Below, in pieces: positions 33,024-42,043 of a stretch of DNA of 64,000 nucleotides (its first letter is position 1; the number at the start of each line of letters is the position of its first letter). The position numbers were made by a program, and so were the translations under genes. Source of the DNA: Symsagittifera roscoffensis (Eukaryota > Xenacoelomorpha > Acoela > Convolutidae). The notes beneath the pieces were generated by a model. It was given only the letters and a program-made list of their open reading frames with translations, was not told the DNA's origin and made no database searches. The stretch covers positions 40,943,883 to 41,007,882 of the forward strand of contig NC_087069.1 in assembly GCF_963678635.1 (NCBI RefSeq), in the 5' to 3' direction.

Positions 33024-34565
33024 ATGGAAGCAATTGGCAGGAGCGTTCCAACCAAAGGGAGCGCTCACGCCATGCGAATGATGGAGATGGTACGGACAGC
33101 AATGTCAGAGCCCAGCAAAGCTGGAGAGAGAACGAACTACGAACCTAGGAACAAGGAGCGGCCAAGGGCAGCCCCGTCGAGGCCTGGCTGGACGAATCCA
33201 GACCCGCCGGAGGCAGATGCTACCCCGGAGACGAGGTTGCCAACTGTGCCACAAGTCAGTTCAGTACCAGATCTGACTACAGTCTCACAGGACACAACGA
33301 TGTATGCCTCGATGTTTGAGCCTCTGAACAGATCTCTCGAAACATTCATCACCAAACTCTCGAAGTCAACCGAGAGAGGAGAGAGGTCAAGAAGGACACT
33401 GAAAAAGCCGAAGTCATACAAAGACGAGTCAGACGGCTGCATTGATACTTGGATAAAGGTGATGAAGTTACACTTTGAGGAAGAGAGTCTCTCCAAGAAA
33501 CAAGAATGCAGCGCGCTAACGAGCAACCTGGAGGGTACTGCACTAAATTGTGTAATGGCGAAAAGAGCCAATGAGAGAGACAGCGCTCGCAAGATATTCG
33601 ACATCCTGCAGAATCGTTTCGGCTCTGGAGTACAAGGACACCAGGCTATGGTGAAGTTCGAAAAGAGGCGTCAAAAAGATGACGAATCCATAGGCAAATT
33701 TTTGGACGACCTTGAATTGCTTAAGAGGAGAAGCAATCCCGATGAGAGAATATCCGAGCGAAACTTGGCGATTGCTTCGAAGTTCATGGATAGAGTAAAG
33801 AGTGAGGAGCTGAAGACGATGTTGGCCACACACTTCACCCTGTCACTTGACCAGGTACCCACGCCCGATGATTTGCGTATGAAGTCACGCGAGTATTTAC
33901 CCATAAAACCGAGGGCGCAGAACCGTTACAGCAATTATGGTAACTATAGCGGGACAAACACTGGTGCGAATTCCAGTTGGTACAAACCTCGCGATGACAT
34001 GGATAAGAGGAGGTCATGTGCGAATTGTGGTTCGATGGACCATCACGTTTCCGCGTGTTCTGTATACAAACAGAACATGAAAGCAATAGGCTACATTCTC
34101 GAGGACGTCGACGCGACCGACGAGGATCACGAAGAGTACGTCAGAGGGCTCATCATGAAATATGGTCCGAGGTGTTTCTTCTGTAATTTGGAGGGACACT
34201 TCAAGTCGGATTGTACTCAATTTTGGGATGCAGTGGCGGACGCGAAACATCCCCGCCACGAAGAGGCGCTTTCGGGTGTCAAGGCCAGTCGAGCACGTCT
34301 GATGAACGAGGCCGTGTCTCAGAGAAAGGAGACGACACCGAGCACCTTTACGACTAAGAAGGTAAAGACACTGCCTGACGAGGTGAGAGCCTCGAACCCG
34401 GAGGCAGAGTCGTCTAGCCCACTCAAGGTGGATTACGGTCTGGCGGCAACGACAGCGCTGCAGAATGTCAAACAGGACCTAGCCACGAAAGAAGTGGAGC
34501 AATGGGTAAGGTCGGAGCTGGAGAGCGGGAAAGTTTTATTATTCTGGGTAAAACGACGAAAGTAG
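33024..34565 (+). CDS. Gag: capsid-like domain and two zinc knuckles (giant element)
   Basis: This 513-residue open stretch holds a retrotransposon Gag (capsid-like) domain at about residues 130-290: DGCIDTWIKVMKLHFEEE, the LxGxAxxC segment LEGTALNC, then DDESIGKFLDDLELLKRR. A CCHC knuckle CANCGSMDHHVSAC follows at about 330-345 and a second, CFFCNLEGHFKSDC, at about 385-400. In the family, Gag forms the particle and the knuckles bind element RNA. The C-terminal 110 residues are charged and lead toward the protease. Overlapping charged open stretches at 32819-33148 belong to the same Gag region. Fossil. Confidence 0.9.
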   Translation: MEAIGRSVPTKGSAHAMRMMEMVRTAMSEPSKAGERTNYEPRNKERPRAAPSRPGWTNPDPPEADATPETRLPTVPQVSSVPDLTTVSQDTTMYASMFEPLNRSLETFITKLSKSTERGERSRRTLKKPKSYKDESDGCIDTWIKVMKLHFEEESLSKKQECSALTSNLEGTALNCVMAKRANERDSARKIFDILQNRFGSGVQGHQAMVKFEKRRQKDDESIGKFLDDLELLKRRSNPDERISERNLAIASKFMDRVKSEELKTMLATHFTLSLDQVPTPDDLRMKSREYLPIKPRAQNRYSNYGNYSGTNTGANSSWYKPRDDMDKRRSCANCGSMDHHVSACSVYKQNMKAIGYILEDVDATDEDHEEYVRGLIMKYGPRCFFCNLEGHFKSDCTQFWDAVADAKHPRHEEALSGVKASRARLMNEAVSQRKETTPSTFTTKKVKTLPDEVRASNPEAESSSPLKVDYGLAATTALQNVKQDLATKEVEQWVRSELESGKVLLFWVKRRK

Positions 34566-35464
34566 AAGACAAAGAGGAACCCAGGAAACAGGGACTAAAA
34601 CTGAACGTTATATCTGGGAGAACTTTCGGCATGACGAAGGAGGGGACGAAAATAAAGTCCATTATCTCAGTCGCAGGGCACCAGGTGGTCAAGAACTTGA
34701 GTGAACCATCTGAGATTACACTAGTCCACCTGGACATCTATGCCGACTACCTGAAGGAGAAAGATCCCAAACTGGACTCTAGGGCAGTGCGAGCGCTGCT
34801 CACAACAGGAGGTCCGAGGCTGATGAAAGTGAATGGACATTAAATAAATGTCCATGGCCCTTGCCCGATTCTAATGAATGTGGATGGCATCAATATCTAC
34901 ACAAAAGCTCACATAACTGATGCGAACGATCAGATTGGCCGGATATACATTGGTCAAGAGGAGCTGAAGGTTAGACGAATCGGACACAACGCGATGCTCG
35001 AACAAGACGCGGTGCACATAGGTTGCGAGGCCGATCTGGCCGCACACGTGCTGGATGTGCAAGGCAGACAACTTTCAGTAAAGGGACTGCTAGACACGGG
35101 AGCAGTGGTTAGTGTCATGCCAGTCAAAACTTGAACCGACATGGGTTTCGAAAGGTCGGATCTCATACCGACAAACGTCAGGTTGGCAGCTGCCAATCAG
35201 GGAGCGATCTATGTGACTGGACGAACCCCGATCATTTCACTGTAGCTCGGAGGAAGACATCTTTGGATGAGCTTCCTAGTAGTGGAGAATTTGGACGAAT
35301 CCGATCAGTTCATCTTAGGAAGGGATTTCGTGCGCAACTTTGATGTCACGATCGATCTCAATGACGGGTTGATTAGGATCAAGGATCCTGAGAGAAAGTA
35401 TGAAAAGAGACCCCTTAATAAGATCTTAATTAACCAGGCCAAGGTGCCGATTTTTCTGGATTGA
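34502..35464 (+). pseudogene. Protease region (giant element)
   Basis: The region contains a conserved KLNVISGRTFG-type segment near 34590, then at about 35075-35110 the aspartic-protease loop GLLDTGAVVSVMP. Near 35265-35345 comes FLVVENLDESDQFILGRDFVRNFDV, which carries the C-terminal hydrophobic-GRDF motif of Ty3/gypsy retropepsins. The family protease acts as a dimer and cleaves Gag-Pol in the particle. The region is broken. The first 350 bp are conserved linker sequence of unknown role. Confidence 0.8.
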
Positions 35465-35509
35465 AAAGTTAGATTAAAACCAAACCAAGCCGTAGTAGCG
35501 ACGTTTAGG

Positions 35510-37513
35510 ATGAGGAACTTGAATGAACTCAGCAATGACAGACAGGAGTGTCTGGTACCAAATCCAAACAGTAAAAGCTCGGCTATTTTAGGAAGAAGCT
35601 TCTCACTCACTCAGAGCGGACTGTGTGTGAGTGTGTTATTGAACACAGAAGCAACAACAGTGACAATGCAGAGGGGAAAGAAACTTGGCTGTGCTTTGCT
35701 TCTGAACACAGACTTTCAGAGTGTGGAGAACTTGAAAAAGTTTGATGTAACTAAATGTCCATTGCATGCAAACCAAGAATGTATAATGAGGAGAGTGAAT
35801 GAATTGAAATCTTCTAGGAAATTGTTTTCAATGAAGTCGGAAACAGATGATGGGCTGTCTAGTTGTTCCAACTTTCCTGAGAGGCCGACAGAAACAGAGT
35901 TAGCAGCGAATAAACCAGTCCTACCTGAGATAGAACATTTGAAGGGTAAAATATCAGACAAGGAACTAGATTCGCTCAGAGCGGTGCTAAGTCAGAACGC
36001 AGACGTTTTTTCGAAACATAAGGCCGACATAGGTTGCTGTAATTTTGTACAACACGAGATTGAGATAGAAGAGGGCTCGGTACCTCATAGGGAGGGGGCG
36101 AGAAGAATGACCCCTCACAAGTCAGAAGCGTGTAGGAAGGAAATCGAGATGTTAATGCAGTACGACATGATCGAGCCGTCGAAGTCCCCGTGGGCTTGTG
36201 GCGTGGTCATGGCGAAAAAGAAAGGGGAACAACTCAGATTTTGTTGTGATTTCCGTTATCTGAACGCAGTGACTATAAAGGACGCATACCCGATTCCCCG
36301 CATCGATGAGAGCCTATCCAAGCTGGGAGACGCGAAGTTCTTCACGACGTTAGATTTGGGCTCTGCGTTCTGGCAAGTGCCACTCCGAAAGCAAGATCGA
36401 GACAAAACAGGCTTCGCGTGCGAGCTGGGATTGTTCCAGTGGAAGAGGATGCCGTTCGGATTGTGCAACGCGACGGCCTCATTCCAGCGACTGATGGCCC
36501 AGGCACTCACGAGCGTCACTAAGAAATATGGGAATCTCATCATGTGTTATGTCGATGATGTCGTCATTGCAACACCAACCTTAGAAGACCATATAGAGAG
36601 GTTGGAGGAGCAGGCGGGTCTGAAATGTAAACCCTCCAAGTGTGAAATCCTCAGAGATTCCATAAAGTATCTGGGCCGCCTGGTGGATAAACATGGAGTG
36701 AGACCAGATCCTGAAGCGGTTGAAGCGGTGCTGACCTGGAAGGCACCTAAAACAGATACACAGCTAATGAGTTTTTTGGGATTCGCTAATTATTATCGAG
36801 AGTTCATCAAGGGGTATGCTGACAAAATATACCCCATGCAGCGGTTGATGAGAAACAAGGGCAAAAAGTTCACTTGGACTGATGAGGCACAAGTTTCATT
36901 TGAGAACATCAAACGTGAACTTTGCGAGGCACCGGTCCTCGGCATGCCAACAGAGAAGGGGATGTTCGTGCTGGACACGGATGTATCAGTGGTTGCGATA
37001 TCGGGCATACTTCACCAGGAGCAGGAGTGGAACGGGAGAACGGTTCTTCGTCCGATAGCTTACGGGAGTAAAGTCCTGAGTGATACTGAGATGAAGTACG
37101 GCGCACCAAAAGCGGAGATGTTTGCGGTGATCACTTTCGTGGAAAAATACAGGGCCTACTTGGGGAGTGCTCCGTTCAAGTTACGTGTGGATAATCGTGC
37201 CCTTGCCTGGCTGAAAACCTATTCGATGGACCAAAGTTATATTGGTCGTTGGATCGTACGCCTGGATGGATACCACATGATCATAGAGCACCGTACCCGT
37301 GACAAGCACCAGAACGCAGATAGCCTCAGTAAAAAGACAGAATTTTATGAGCGCCTCGAGGAGAAGTGGGCTAAACAATCAGAAATCAAAGACGGGTTTT
37401 CATTTCTGGACAAGGAAACCTACGACAAACTACCACTTACTAGGTGGTTAGACAAGTCAGGGCATCCTATACCCGGACACCCTGACCTTCCAGTGGAAAC
37501 GGCGCGGAGATAA
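35510..37513 (+). CDS. Reverse transcriptase and RNase H (giant element)
   Basis: A 667-residue open stretch. Residues up to about 160 form a linker after the protease. The reverse transcriptase spans about 180-400, with the LDLGSAFWQVPL segment, the MPFGLCNATASFQRLM segment, and the catalytic box YVDD at about residue 346. The thumb with LGRLVDKHGVRPDPEAV and the LGFANYYREFIKGYA connection follow. RNase H spans about 485-600, starting VLDTDVS and including YGAPKAEMFAV and a DNRAL segment. The architecture and motif wording are those of Ty3/gypsy. It makes cDNA in the particle and degrades the RNA strand. Fossil. Confidence 0.95.
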   Translation: MRNLNELSNDRQECLVPNPNSKSSAILGRSFSLTQSGLCVSVLLNTEATTVTMQRGKKLGCALLLNTDFQSVENLKKFDVTKCPLHANQECIMRRVNELKSSRKLFSMKSETDDGLSSCSNFPERPTETELAANKPVLPEIEHLKGKISDKELDSLRAVLSQNADVFSKHKADIGCCNFVQHEIEIEEGSVPHREGARRMTPHKSEACRKEIEMLMQYDMIEPSKSPWACGVVMAKKKGEQLRFCCDFRYLNAVTIKDAYPIPRIDESLSKLGDAKFFTTLDLGSAFWQVPLRKQDRDKTGFACELGLFQWKRMPFGLCNATASFQRLMAQALTSVTKKYGNLIMCYVDDVVIATPTLEDHIERLEEQAGLKCKPSKCEILRDSIKYLGRLVDKHGVRPDPEAVEAVLTWKAPKTDTQLMSFLGFANYYREFIKGYADKIYPMQRLMRNKGKKFTWTDEAQVSFENIKRELCEAPVLGMPTEKGMFVLDTDVSVVAISGILHQEQEWNGRTVLRPIAYGSKVLSDTEMKYGAPKAEMFAVITFVEKYRAYLGSAPFKLRVDNRALAWLKTYSMDQSYIGRWIVRLDGYHMIIEHRTRDKHQNADSLSKKTEFYERLEEKWAKQSEIKDGFSFLDKETYDKLPLTRWLDKSGHPIPGHPDLPVETARR

Positions 37514-37542
37514 AGCTTTTAGCCAGAGGCGAGCCCGTTCCG

Positions 37543-38745
37543 TTGGATCTGCTAGTCCGATCCAATCTGGTACAGCAAGAACTTACCAGGCTGGGTATAA
37601 TCAGCATGGCTCTATTGAACAGGACGGTGAACGTGGCGCCGGACGTCATGGGAAAGCTCCGTGACTTGTTGGACAGGGAAGTGGATAGGCATGATCGTGA
37701 GTGGATGGAGACCATGCAGCGGTTGACTGTCACCGAGAGAACAGAGAAGAGGCCAGTGTCCATTCGCAGCCGAGGCGTTGAACGGGATTGCAGGTCGATA
37801 GTCAACCAGCTGGTGAGCTCGATGCCGAAGGAGGTCTTGTTGAGAACTTCGTTCACTGAATATGGGACACTGAATCAGACCCAAGCCACTGAGGAAGTCA
37901 GGATCAAGTCGAAATCCAGCTTCGCGAGGAGAGTGCATTTCACGGATGCAAAAGAAGAATACGAGCCGAGCCCAGATTGTTCGTCCGGGTACGAGACAAT
38001 GTCCGTGGAGTCTGATACCTTCGAACCAGTCAAGGACGACTTGTCTGAGGAGTCAGACACCTTTGAGCCCGTGCAGGACGACTTGTCCGGGGAGAGATTG
38101 ACGAGACCACCTAGGGGCAGAATTTTGTCCGGGGAGTCGGGTTCAAAGCGACCAATGGACAGAGTTTTGTCCGGGGAGTCGAGAAACATCTCAGACAACT
38201 TGGAATATGATGTTGGGAAATCAGTCGACTCAAGTGTTGACTCGAGGCCCCAGTCCTGGGACAACACATTTGAAACAACTTCCAATTCCGATATGTCAGA
38301 GATCGCAATCCACTCCTTATTGGTAGACTGGAAGCAGCGTGGGCTGGACCGAGAAACGCATCAGGATCCAGACAGGGACAGATACACCTCAGATGAAGGG
38401 GGCACTGTGGTAGATAATGCCGCAGACGAGCTCGAGCTGATAGCAGTTTCGAAACGCCCAACCAGATTGCTGCCACATGGTACGGTCGTCCGTACCAATC
38501 TGGAACCATCTGTGCAGGAAGCGACGCCTTTGAAAAAGATATGGTGTGTCAAGTTGATGGACGATGCTCATGCTCCGGAAATAATGAGTGGGCAAATGAA
38601 CGTGGTAAAGACGTGTTTGAAAGCCAGGTACAGGCTGTCGGATCTCCTAAGGGCTCAACGAAATGATAGAATGACGAGCAGTCTGAAGAGATGGATCGAG
38701 AATGGAGCATGGGAGACTTGGAAGAAGACAGCTACAAGATCTTGA
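37543..38745 (+). CDS. Connector region between RNase H and integrase (giant element)
   Basis: A 400-residue open stretch with no recognised domain. The first 130 residues are predicted helical (LVQQELTRLGII, LLDREVDRHDREW). The middle is acidic and repetitive: DTFEPV(K/Q)DDLS occurs twice and LSGE(S/R) three times. The C-terminal part is more ordered, with KIWCVKLMDDAHAPEIMSGQMNVVKTCLKARYRLSDLL. In Ty3/gypsy elements this position normally has only a short tether, so a region of this length is notable. The three LSGE codon runs share DNA words with the purine-rich tract at the 3' LTR (see findings). Confidence 0.7.
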   Translation: MDLLVRSNLVQQELTRLGIISMALLNRTVNVAPDVMGKLRDLLDREVDRHDREWMETMQRLTVTERTEKRPVSIRSRGVERDCRSIVNQLVSSMPKEVLLRTSFTEYGTLNQTQATEEVRIKSKSSFARRVHFTDAKEEYEPSPDCSSGYETMSVESDTFEPVKDDLSEESDTFEPVQDDLSGERLTRPPRGRILSGESGSKRPMDRVLSGESRNISDNLEYDVGKSVDSSVDSRPQSWDNTFETTSNSDMSEIAIHSLLVDWKQRGLDRETHQDPDRDRYTSDEGGTVVDNAADELELIAVSKRPTRLLPHGTVVRTNLEPSVQEATPLKKIWCVKLMDDAHAPEIMSGQMNVVKTCLKARYRLSDLLRAQRNDRMTSSLKRWIENGAWETWKKTATRS

Positions 38746-38879
38746 AGCAATTCTACCAGAAGAGAAACGACTTGTTGTACCTGAACAAGGACGGAATCGT
38801 AGCCTGTAAACGTAAAGAGGAGCACAAGGTCCTTTATAAATACAATTCAATAGTGTTACCATAGTTGTACTAGACCGAA

Positions 38880-39815
38880 TTGCTCTTTCGCTCACATGAT
38901 CAGATGGGCCATCAAGGCGTGGACAAAGTGTACAACAGGATACAGAAACGATTCGAATGGCCGGGATTGAAGAAGGCCTGTGAGAAGTTGATCGCCGCAT
39001 GCCTGTCATGTCAGCAGGCGAAGGATCCCAGGAAACTAAGGTTCCCCCTACAGTTAATAGAGTCGTCGGGTTTCAACGAAGTGGTGCAAATTGATCATCA
39101 GAAAATCTGCATGACAGCAACGGGCTATAATCAGATGCTGGTAATGATCGACAATTTTACGAAGTATGCGGAGGCAGCACCCTGTATGACAGCATCGGCG
39201 GAAGAAACATGCGATCATTTGATAAATGTGTGGATAGCGAGGCATGGCTGCCCCATCACGTTCCAATCGGACAATGGCAAAGCATTCGTGGGTGATCTCA
39301 CGAAGAAGTTAGTGAAAAGGTCGCAGATAGCGCAGGCCCACTCGACCACTTATCACCCGCAAACGAATGGCCTAGTCGAGAGGCAAAATCAGACACTGGT
39401 ATCCATGCTGAGAGTCTATTGCTCGCGTTACATGGATGACTGGGACAAGCACTTGCCGCAAGTGATGGGTGCTTACATCAGCACGGAGCATTCCACCACG
39501 GGAATAAGTCCGCACATGATGCTAACGGGTCACGAAAAAGCGCTCCCGTTGACGTTTTTCTACCCTGAATATGAGGGGAAGAGGACAGCACCGCAAACGT
39601 ACGTGCGGGATGTTATTAGAAGACAGCAGGACCTCAATGACTTATGCAGGAGGAACACGCAACATGCGCAAATTAGACAAAAAGGAGGTTTGATAAAAGG
39701 GCAGCCGATGCCAAAGCCTACGCAGTTGGCGACTACGTCTGGGTGTTCCAGGAAGTGGTTCCACCAAAAGGAACCAAGAAATTATCAAAGAAATGGCGTG
39801 GTCCATTTCAGATAA
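38880..39815 (+). CDS. Integrase (giant element)
   Basis: A 311-residue open stretch. The N-terminal HHCC zinc-binding domain is at about residues 4-48 (HDQMGHQG ... CLSCQQAKD). The catalytic core follows, with the first Asp in QIDHQKICM, the second in FQSDNGKAF and the Glu in NGLVERQNQTL, spaced as in the D,D35E fold. The segment TTYHPQTNGLVERQNQ is diagnostic for retroviral and Ty3/gypsy integrases. It joins cDNA to host DNA. The C-terminal domain lies in the overlapping stretch starting at 39743. Fossil. Confidence 0.95.
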   Translation: MLFRSHDQMGHQGVDKVYNRIQKRFEWPGLKKACEKLIAACLSCQQAKDPRKLRFPLQLIESSGFNEVVQIDHQKICMTATGYNQMLVMIDNFTKYAEAAPCMTASAEETCDHLINVWIARHGCPITFQSDNGKAFVGDLTKKLVKRSQIAQAHSTTYHPQTNGLVERQNQTLVSMLRVYCSRYMDDWDKHLPQVMGAYISTEHSTTGISPHMMLTGHEKALPLTFFYPEYEGKRTAPQTYVRDVIRRQQDLNDLCRRNTQHAQIRQKGGLIKGQPMPKPTQLATTSGCSRKWFHQKEPRNYQRNGVVHFR

Positions 39816-40732
39816 CAGAGGTGCACCAAGGAGGTCGTTTTTATCGATTGAGCACTGGGAGAGCAGCTCATTACGAAAATATCAAACCACACAATGCCTC
39901 GTCAGAGGACTGGTGCATCCCAGTGGACATGCAAGAGGGAGACTATTTGATAGTAGATCCTGCTTGTGAAGTGAATGAAAGGGGTACTCGCGACAAAAAC
40001 GACGGGAATGAGGTGGTGGACGATTGCGACCTACCACTGGATCTGGAGTTGACCGAGCGGGTAGAGGTGGACGATGAAACTCTACCTTATGCCGAGGAAG
40101 ACTGGGACTGCCCAGAACAAAACGAAATTGACAAAGGAATACAGCCTGACTTTCCTCTCACCATGGAAACACGCCAGAGCAAGAGAGGAAAAAACAAGAA
40201 GAAATACAATCCGTATGGCGAGGATTTCGTTGTAGACAGGATAGTTGTAAGTGATGTCATGGACTCGCTAGTGGGACTGGACGAAGTGGCGGTGCTAGAA
40301 GAAATCGACTTGGTGAATGATATGGATCAGGATTGGATCGACGATCAATCAGAATCGAAAGTGGAGTTCGAACCAGAAGAGGAACAGACTCATGAGCAAG
40401 AACTAACGAACTTGCGCGTGCTCGAATGGCTCCATGATCTGCCGACAGATCCAAAGGAAACGACCCCGACGATTCAGGACGTCGATAAAAACGGCATCAA
40501 TTACATCAGTCGTGACAATACCGAGTCCAACTGGGTCGCCCCAGATGGTCCTCTACGTGTTCCACAATCGAACCTCGATCTCCTAGACTTTGGGCGATCG
40601 ACGGGGACGTCGATGGATATTTTTGTCCGGGGAGTGGGGGTAGGACTCACCCACACCGAAAATCTGATAATAAAAAAAATTGAAATCGGCAAGAGAAACC
40701 GGTTAACTAGAGACAGAGGGCAAGAATGCTAA
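39743..40732 (+). CDS. Integrase C-terminal GPF-type domain and long acidic tail (giant element)
   Basis: A 329-residue open stretch. The first 60 residues (KKWRGPFQITEVHQGGRFYRLSTGRAAHYENIKPHN) form the GPY/F-type domain seen at the C-terminus of many Ty3/gypsy integrases. A long acidic tail follows, with LPYAEEDWDC, a basic patch (KRGKNKKKYNPYGEDF) and a further acidic stretch. The end reads RSTGTSMDIFVRGVGVGLTH, and part of its DNA (40615-40635) repeats the purine-rich tract of the 3' LTR. Diverged forms of the same parts are in copy A at 600-1490. The role of the tail is unknown; chromatin tethering is one possibility. Confidence 0.85.
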   Translation: MFQEVVPPKGTKKLSKKWRGPFQITEVHQGGRFYRLSTGRAAHYENIKPHNASSEDWCIPVDMQEGDYLIVDPACEVNERGTRDKNDGNEVVDDCDLPLDLELTERVEVDDETLPYAEEDWDCPEQNEIDKGIQPDFPLTMETRQSKRGKNKKKYNPYGEDFVVDRIVVSDVMDSLVGLDEVAVLEEIDLVNDMDQDWIDDQSESKVEFEPEEEQTHEQELTNLRVLEWLHDLPTDPKETTPTIQDVDKNGINYISRDNTESNWVAPDGPLRVPQSNLDLLDFGRSTGTSMDIFVRGVGVGLTHTENLIIKKIEIGKRNRLTRDRGQEC

Positions 40733-40794
40733 AAAACCACCTTTTGGACGAATTTTTGAATCGTATTTTGATCTACCCAACCATTATTCAAACA

Positions 40795-41242
40795 ATATCG
40801 TCATAACGGACAGCGATTTCATACTCACGGAACGCACGTGCGCTATAGCGATAACCGCGGACGTAAGCTTCAAAACAGCCCTATCGGCTGATTTCAAAAG
40901 AGAGTATAAGAACATCGAATTTTTATGGAAACAGACGCTTGGTGTGGGGGGATGATAGCGCTGCCCCCTGTTGCATCACAGATACCAGGGAAACATTTGT
41001 GTTTCCTGGTTACCAAGGCCACTGATAGGCAACACGTAGATCCAAAGAGCTTGGTATTGGCCTTGACTCAACTTAGGGATTTTTTGGTTGAGAGAGGAGT
41101 GACCTCTCTCTCGTTACCAGTATATGACCCTAATAGGGGAAAGCTACATCCGAGAGAGTTGTACGCACTTGTACATGTGATGTTTTCAGAAACTGACATA
41201 GAGGTTTACTTACATAAAAAATACTATCTGAGCATATGCTAG
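40795..41242 (+). CDS. Macro-domain-like module (giant element)
   Basis: The open stretch 40925-41242 (105 residues) covers most of a domain whose beginning lies just upstream (TDSDFIL, then SFKTALSADFKREYKN in the DNA at about 40805-40920). GGMIALPP, KHLCFLVTKATDRQHV, SLVLALTQLRDFLVERGVTSLSLPVY and ALVHVMFSETDIEVYLH follow the strand and helix pattern of the OARD1/TARG1/Poa1 macro domains (compare YYLITKKRASHKPTYENL and GVTDLSMPRIGCGLDRL in human OARD1, from memory). These enzymes bind or remove ADP-ribose. If correct, the element would counter or use host ADP-ribosylation. It is a fossil and broken. A profile search is needed to confirm the fold. Confidence 0.6.
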
Positions 41243-41716
41243 GCATTGCGTTTGGCGATAAGTGGTGTTTATTAAGTTACTTGATAAGAATTAGTGTCAA
41301 GTTTTAGATTAGGTTAGGTTTTAGGTACAAAATTAGGGATTATGTTTTTATGTGATAATATAGATGTGTGATGTTTATGTGTTTATGTGTTATGTTATTG
41401 TTATGACATGTTTTATGTTTTGTGTCATAAAAGACCTAGAGTGCTCCAGGTCATCAAGGTGACAGCGCTCATTTGTGCTACCCTGACACAGATACTGGTA
41501 GACGATCCACCTTGGTGCTAAATTCTTAAATCAGAATTGAGAAGAGAATTTCAATGAAGAGTTTTAAAGAGTTGAATGATGTTTTATCCAAAAATTATGG
41601 TTTTAAGTCGCGACTTGTTTTTTAGATCTTGATTGATCGGAAATTGTTTATTGAATTAATTGAATCGAACGAACCAGGAAGAAACTACACGACAACAAGA
41701 ATCAACACGATAAGAA
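41243..41716 (+). other. Spacer before the SGNH gene
   Basis: There is no gene in this 470-bp stretch. It is rich in TATGTT and TTATGTG words (41340-41420), has a GGTGACAGCGCTCATTTGTGC segment near 41457, and the AGATCTTGATTGATCGG segment (41624-41640) that is conserved in copy A. It separates the pol genes from the accessory genes, so it is the natural place for a splice acceptor or an internal start signal. None could be proven. Confidence 0.45.
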
Positions 41717-42043
41717 ATGGGTGACACGAACGAACTCATGGAATTCCTCTCAGCGAGTCTAGGAGCGACTCTAGACGAGATCTATCAGCGGCTGATCGAT
41801 TGTGATTTTACACGAGAAGACCCGGGGCTGGCGATGTTTGTGGTCGCGCTCCTCAATGCATTAGGACGAGAGGGTCGAGGGAATCGCCCTACAGAAGCCG
41901 TGTTGATGTTGGCCTTCGGTGAGTCCGGGACCGCCGAGAGAGGTCGAAACCGACTGATGAGATGGCGGCGTGGAGAAATGTCTGGCCACGACCTGGCTCG
42001 TGAGCCAGGACTAGGTGAACAGACGGACCACCGGCTAGGTTAG
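41717..42043 (+). CDS. Accessory protein start, directly before the SGNH stretch
   Basis: A 108-residue open stretch beginning MGDTNELMEFLSASLGATLDEIYQRLI. It is predicted helical, with LAMFVVALLNALGREGRGNRPTEAVLMLAFGESG and RWRRGEMSGHDL. It abuts the SGNH stretch that starts at 42044. Copy A has the second half (2490-2640) in diverged form. No family is recognised. The small helical fold could be a protein-interaction or capsid-like domain, which is speculation. Confidence 0.65.
   Translation: MGDTNELMEFLSASLGATLDEIYQRLIDCDFTREDPGLAMFVVALLNALGREGRGNRPTEAVLMLAFGESGTAERGRNRLMRWRRGEMSGHDLAREPGLGEQTDHRLG

Noticed and set aside
35716-37378. Several minus-strand open stretches opposite the reverse transcriptase
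   Set aside because: They are antisense shadows of a codon-biased, relatively GC-rich coding strand.
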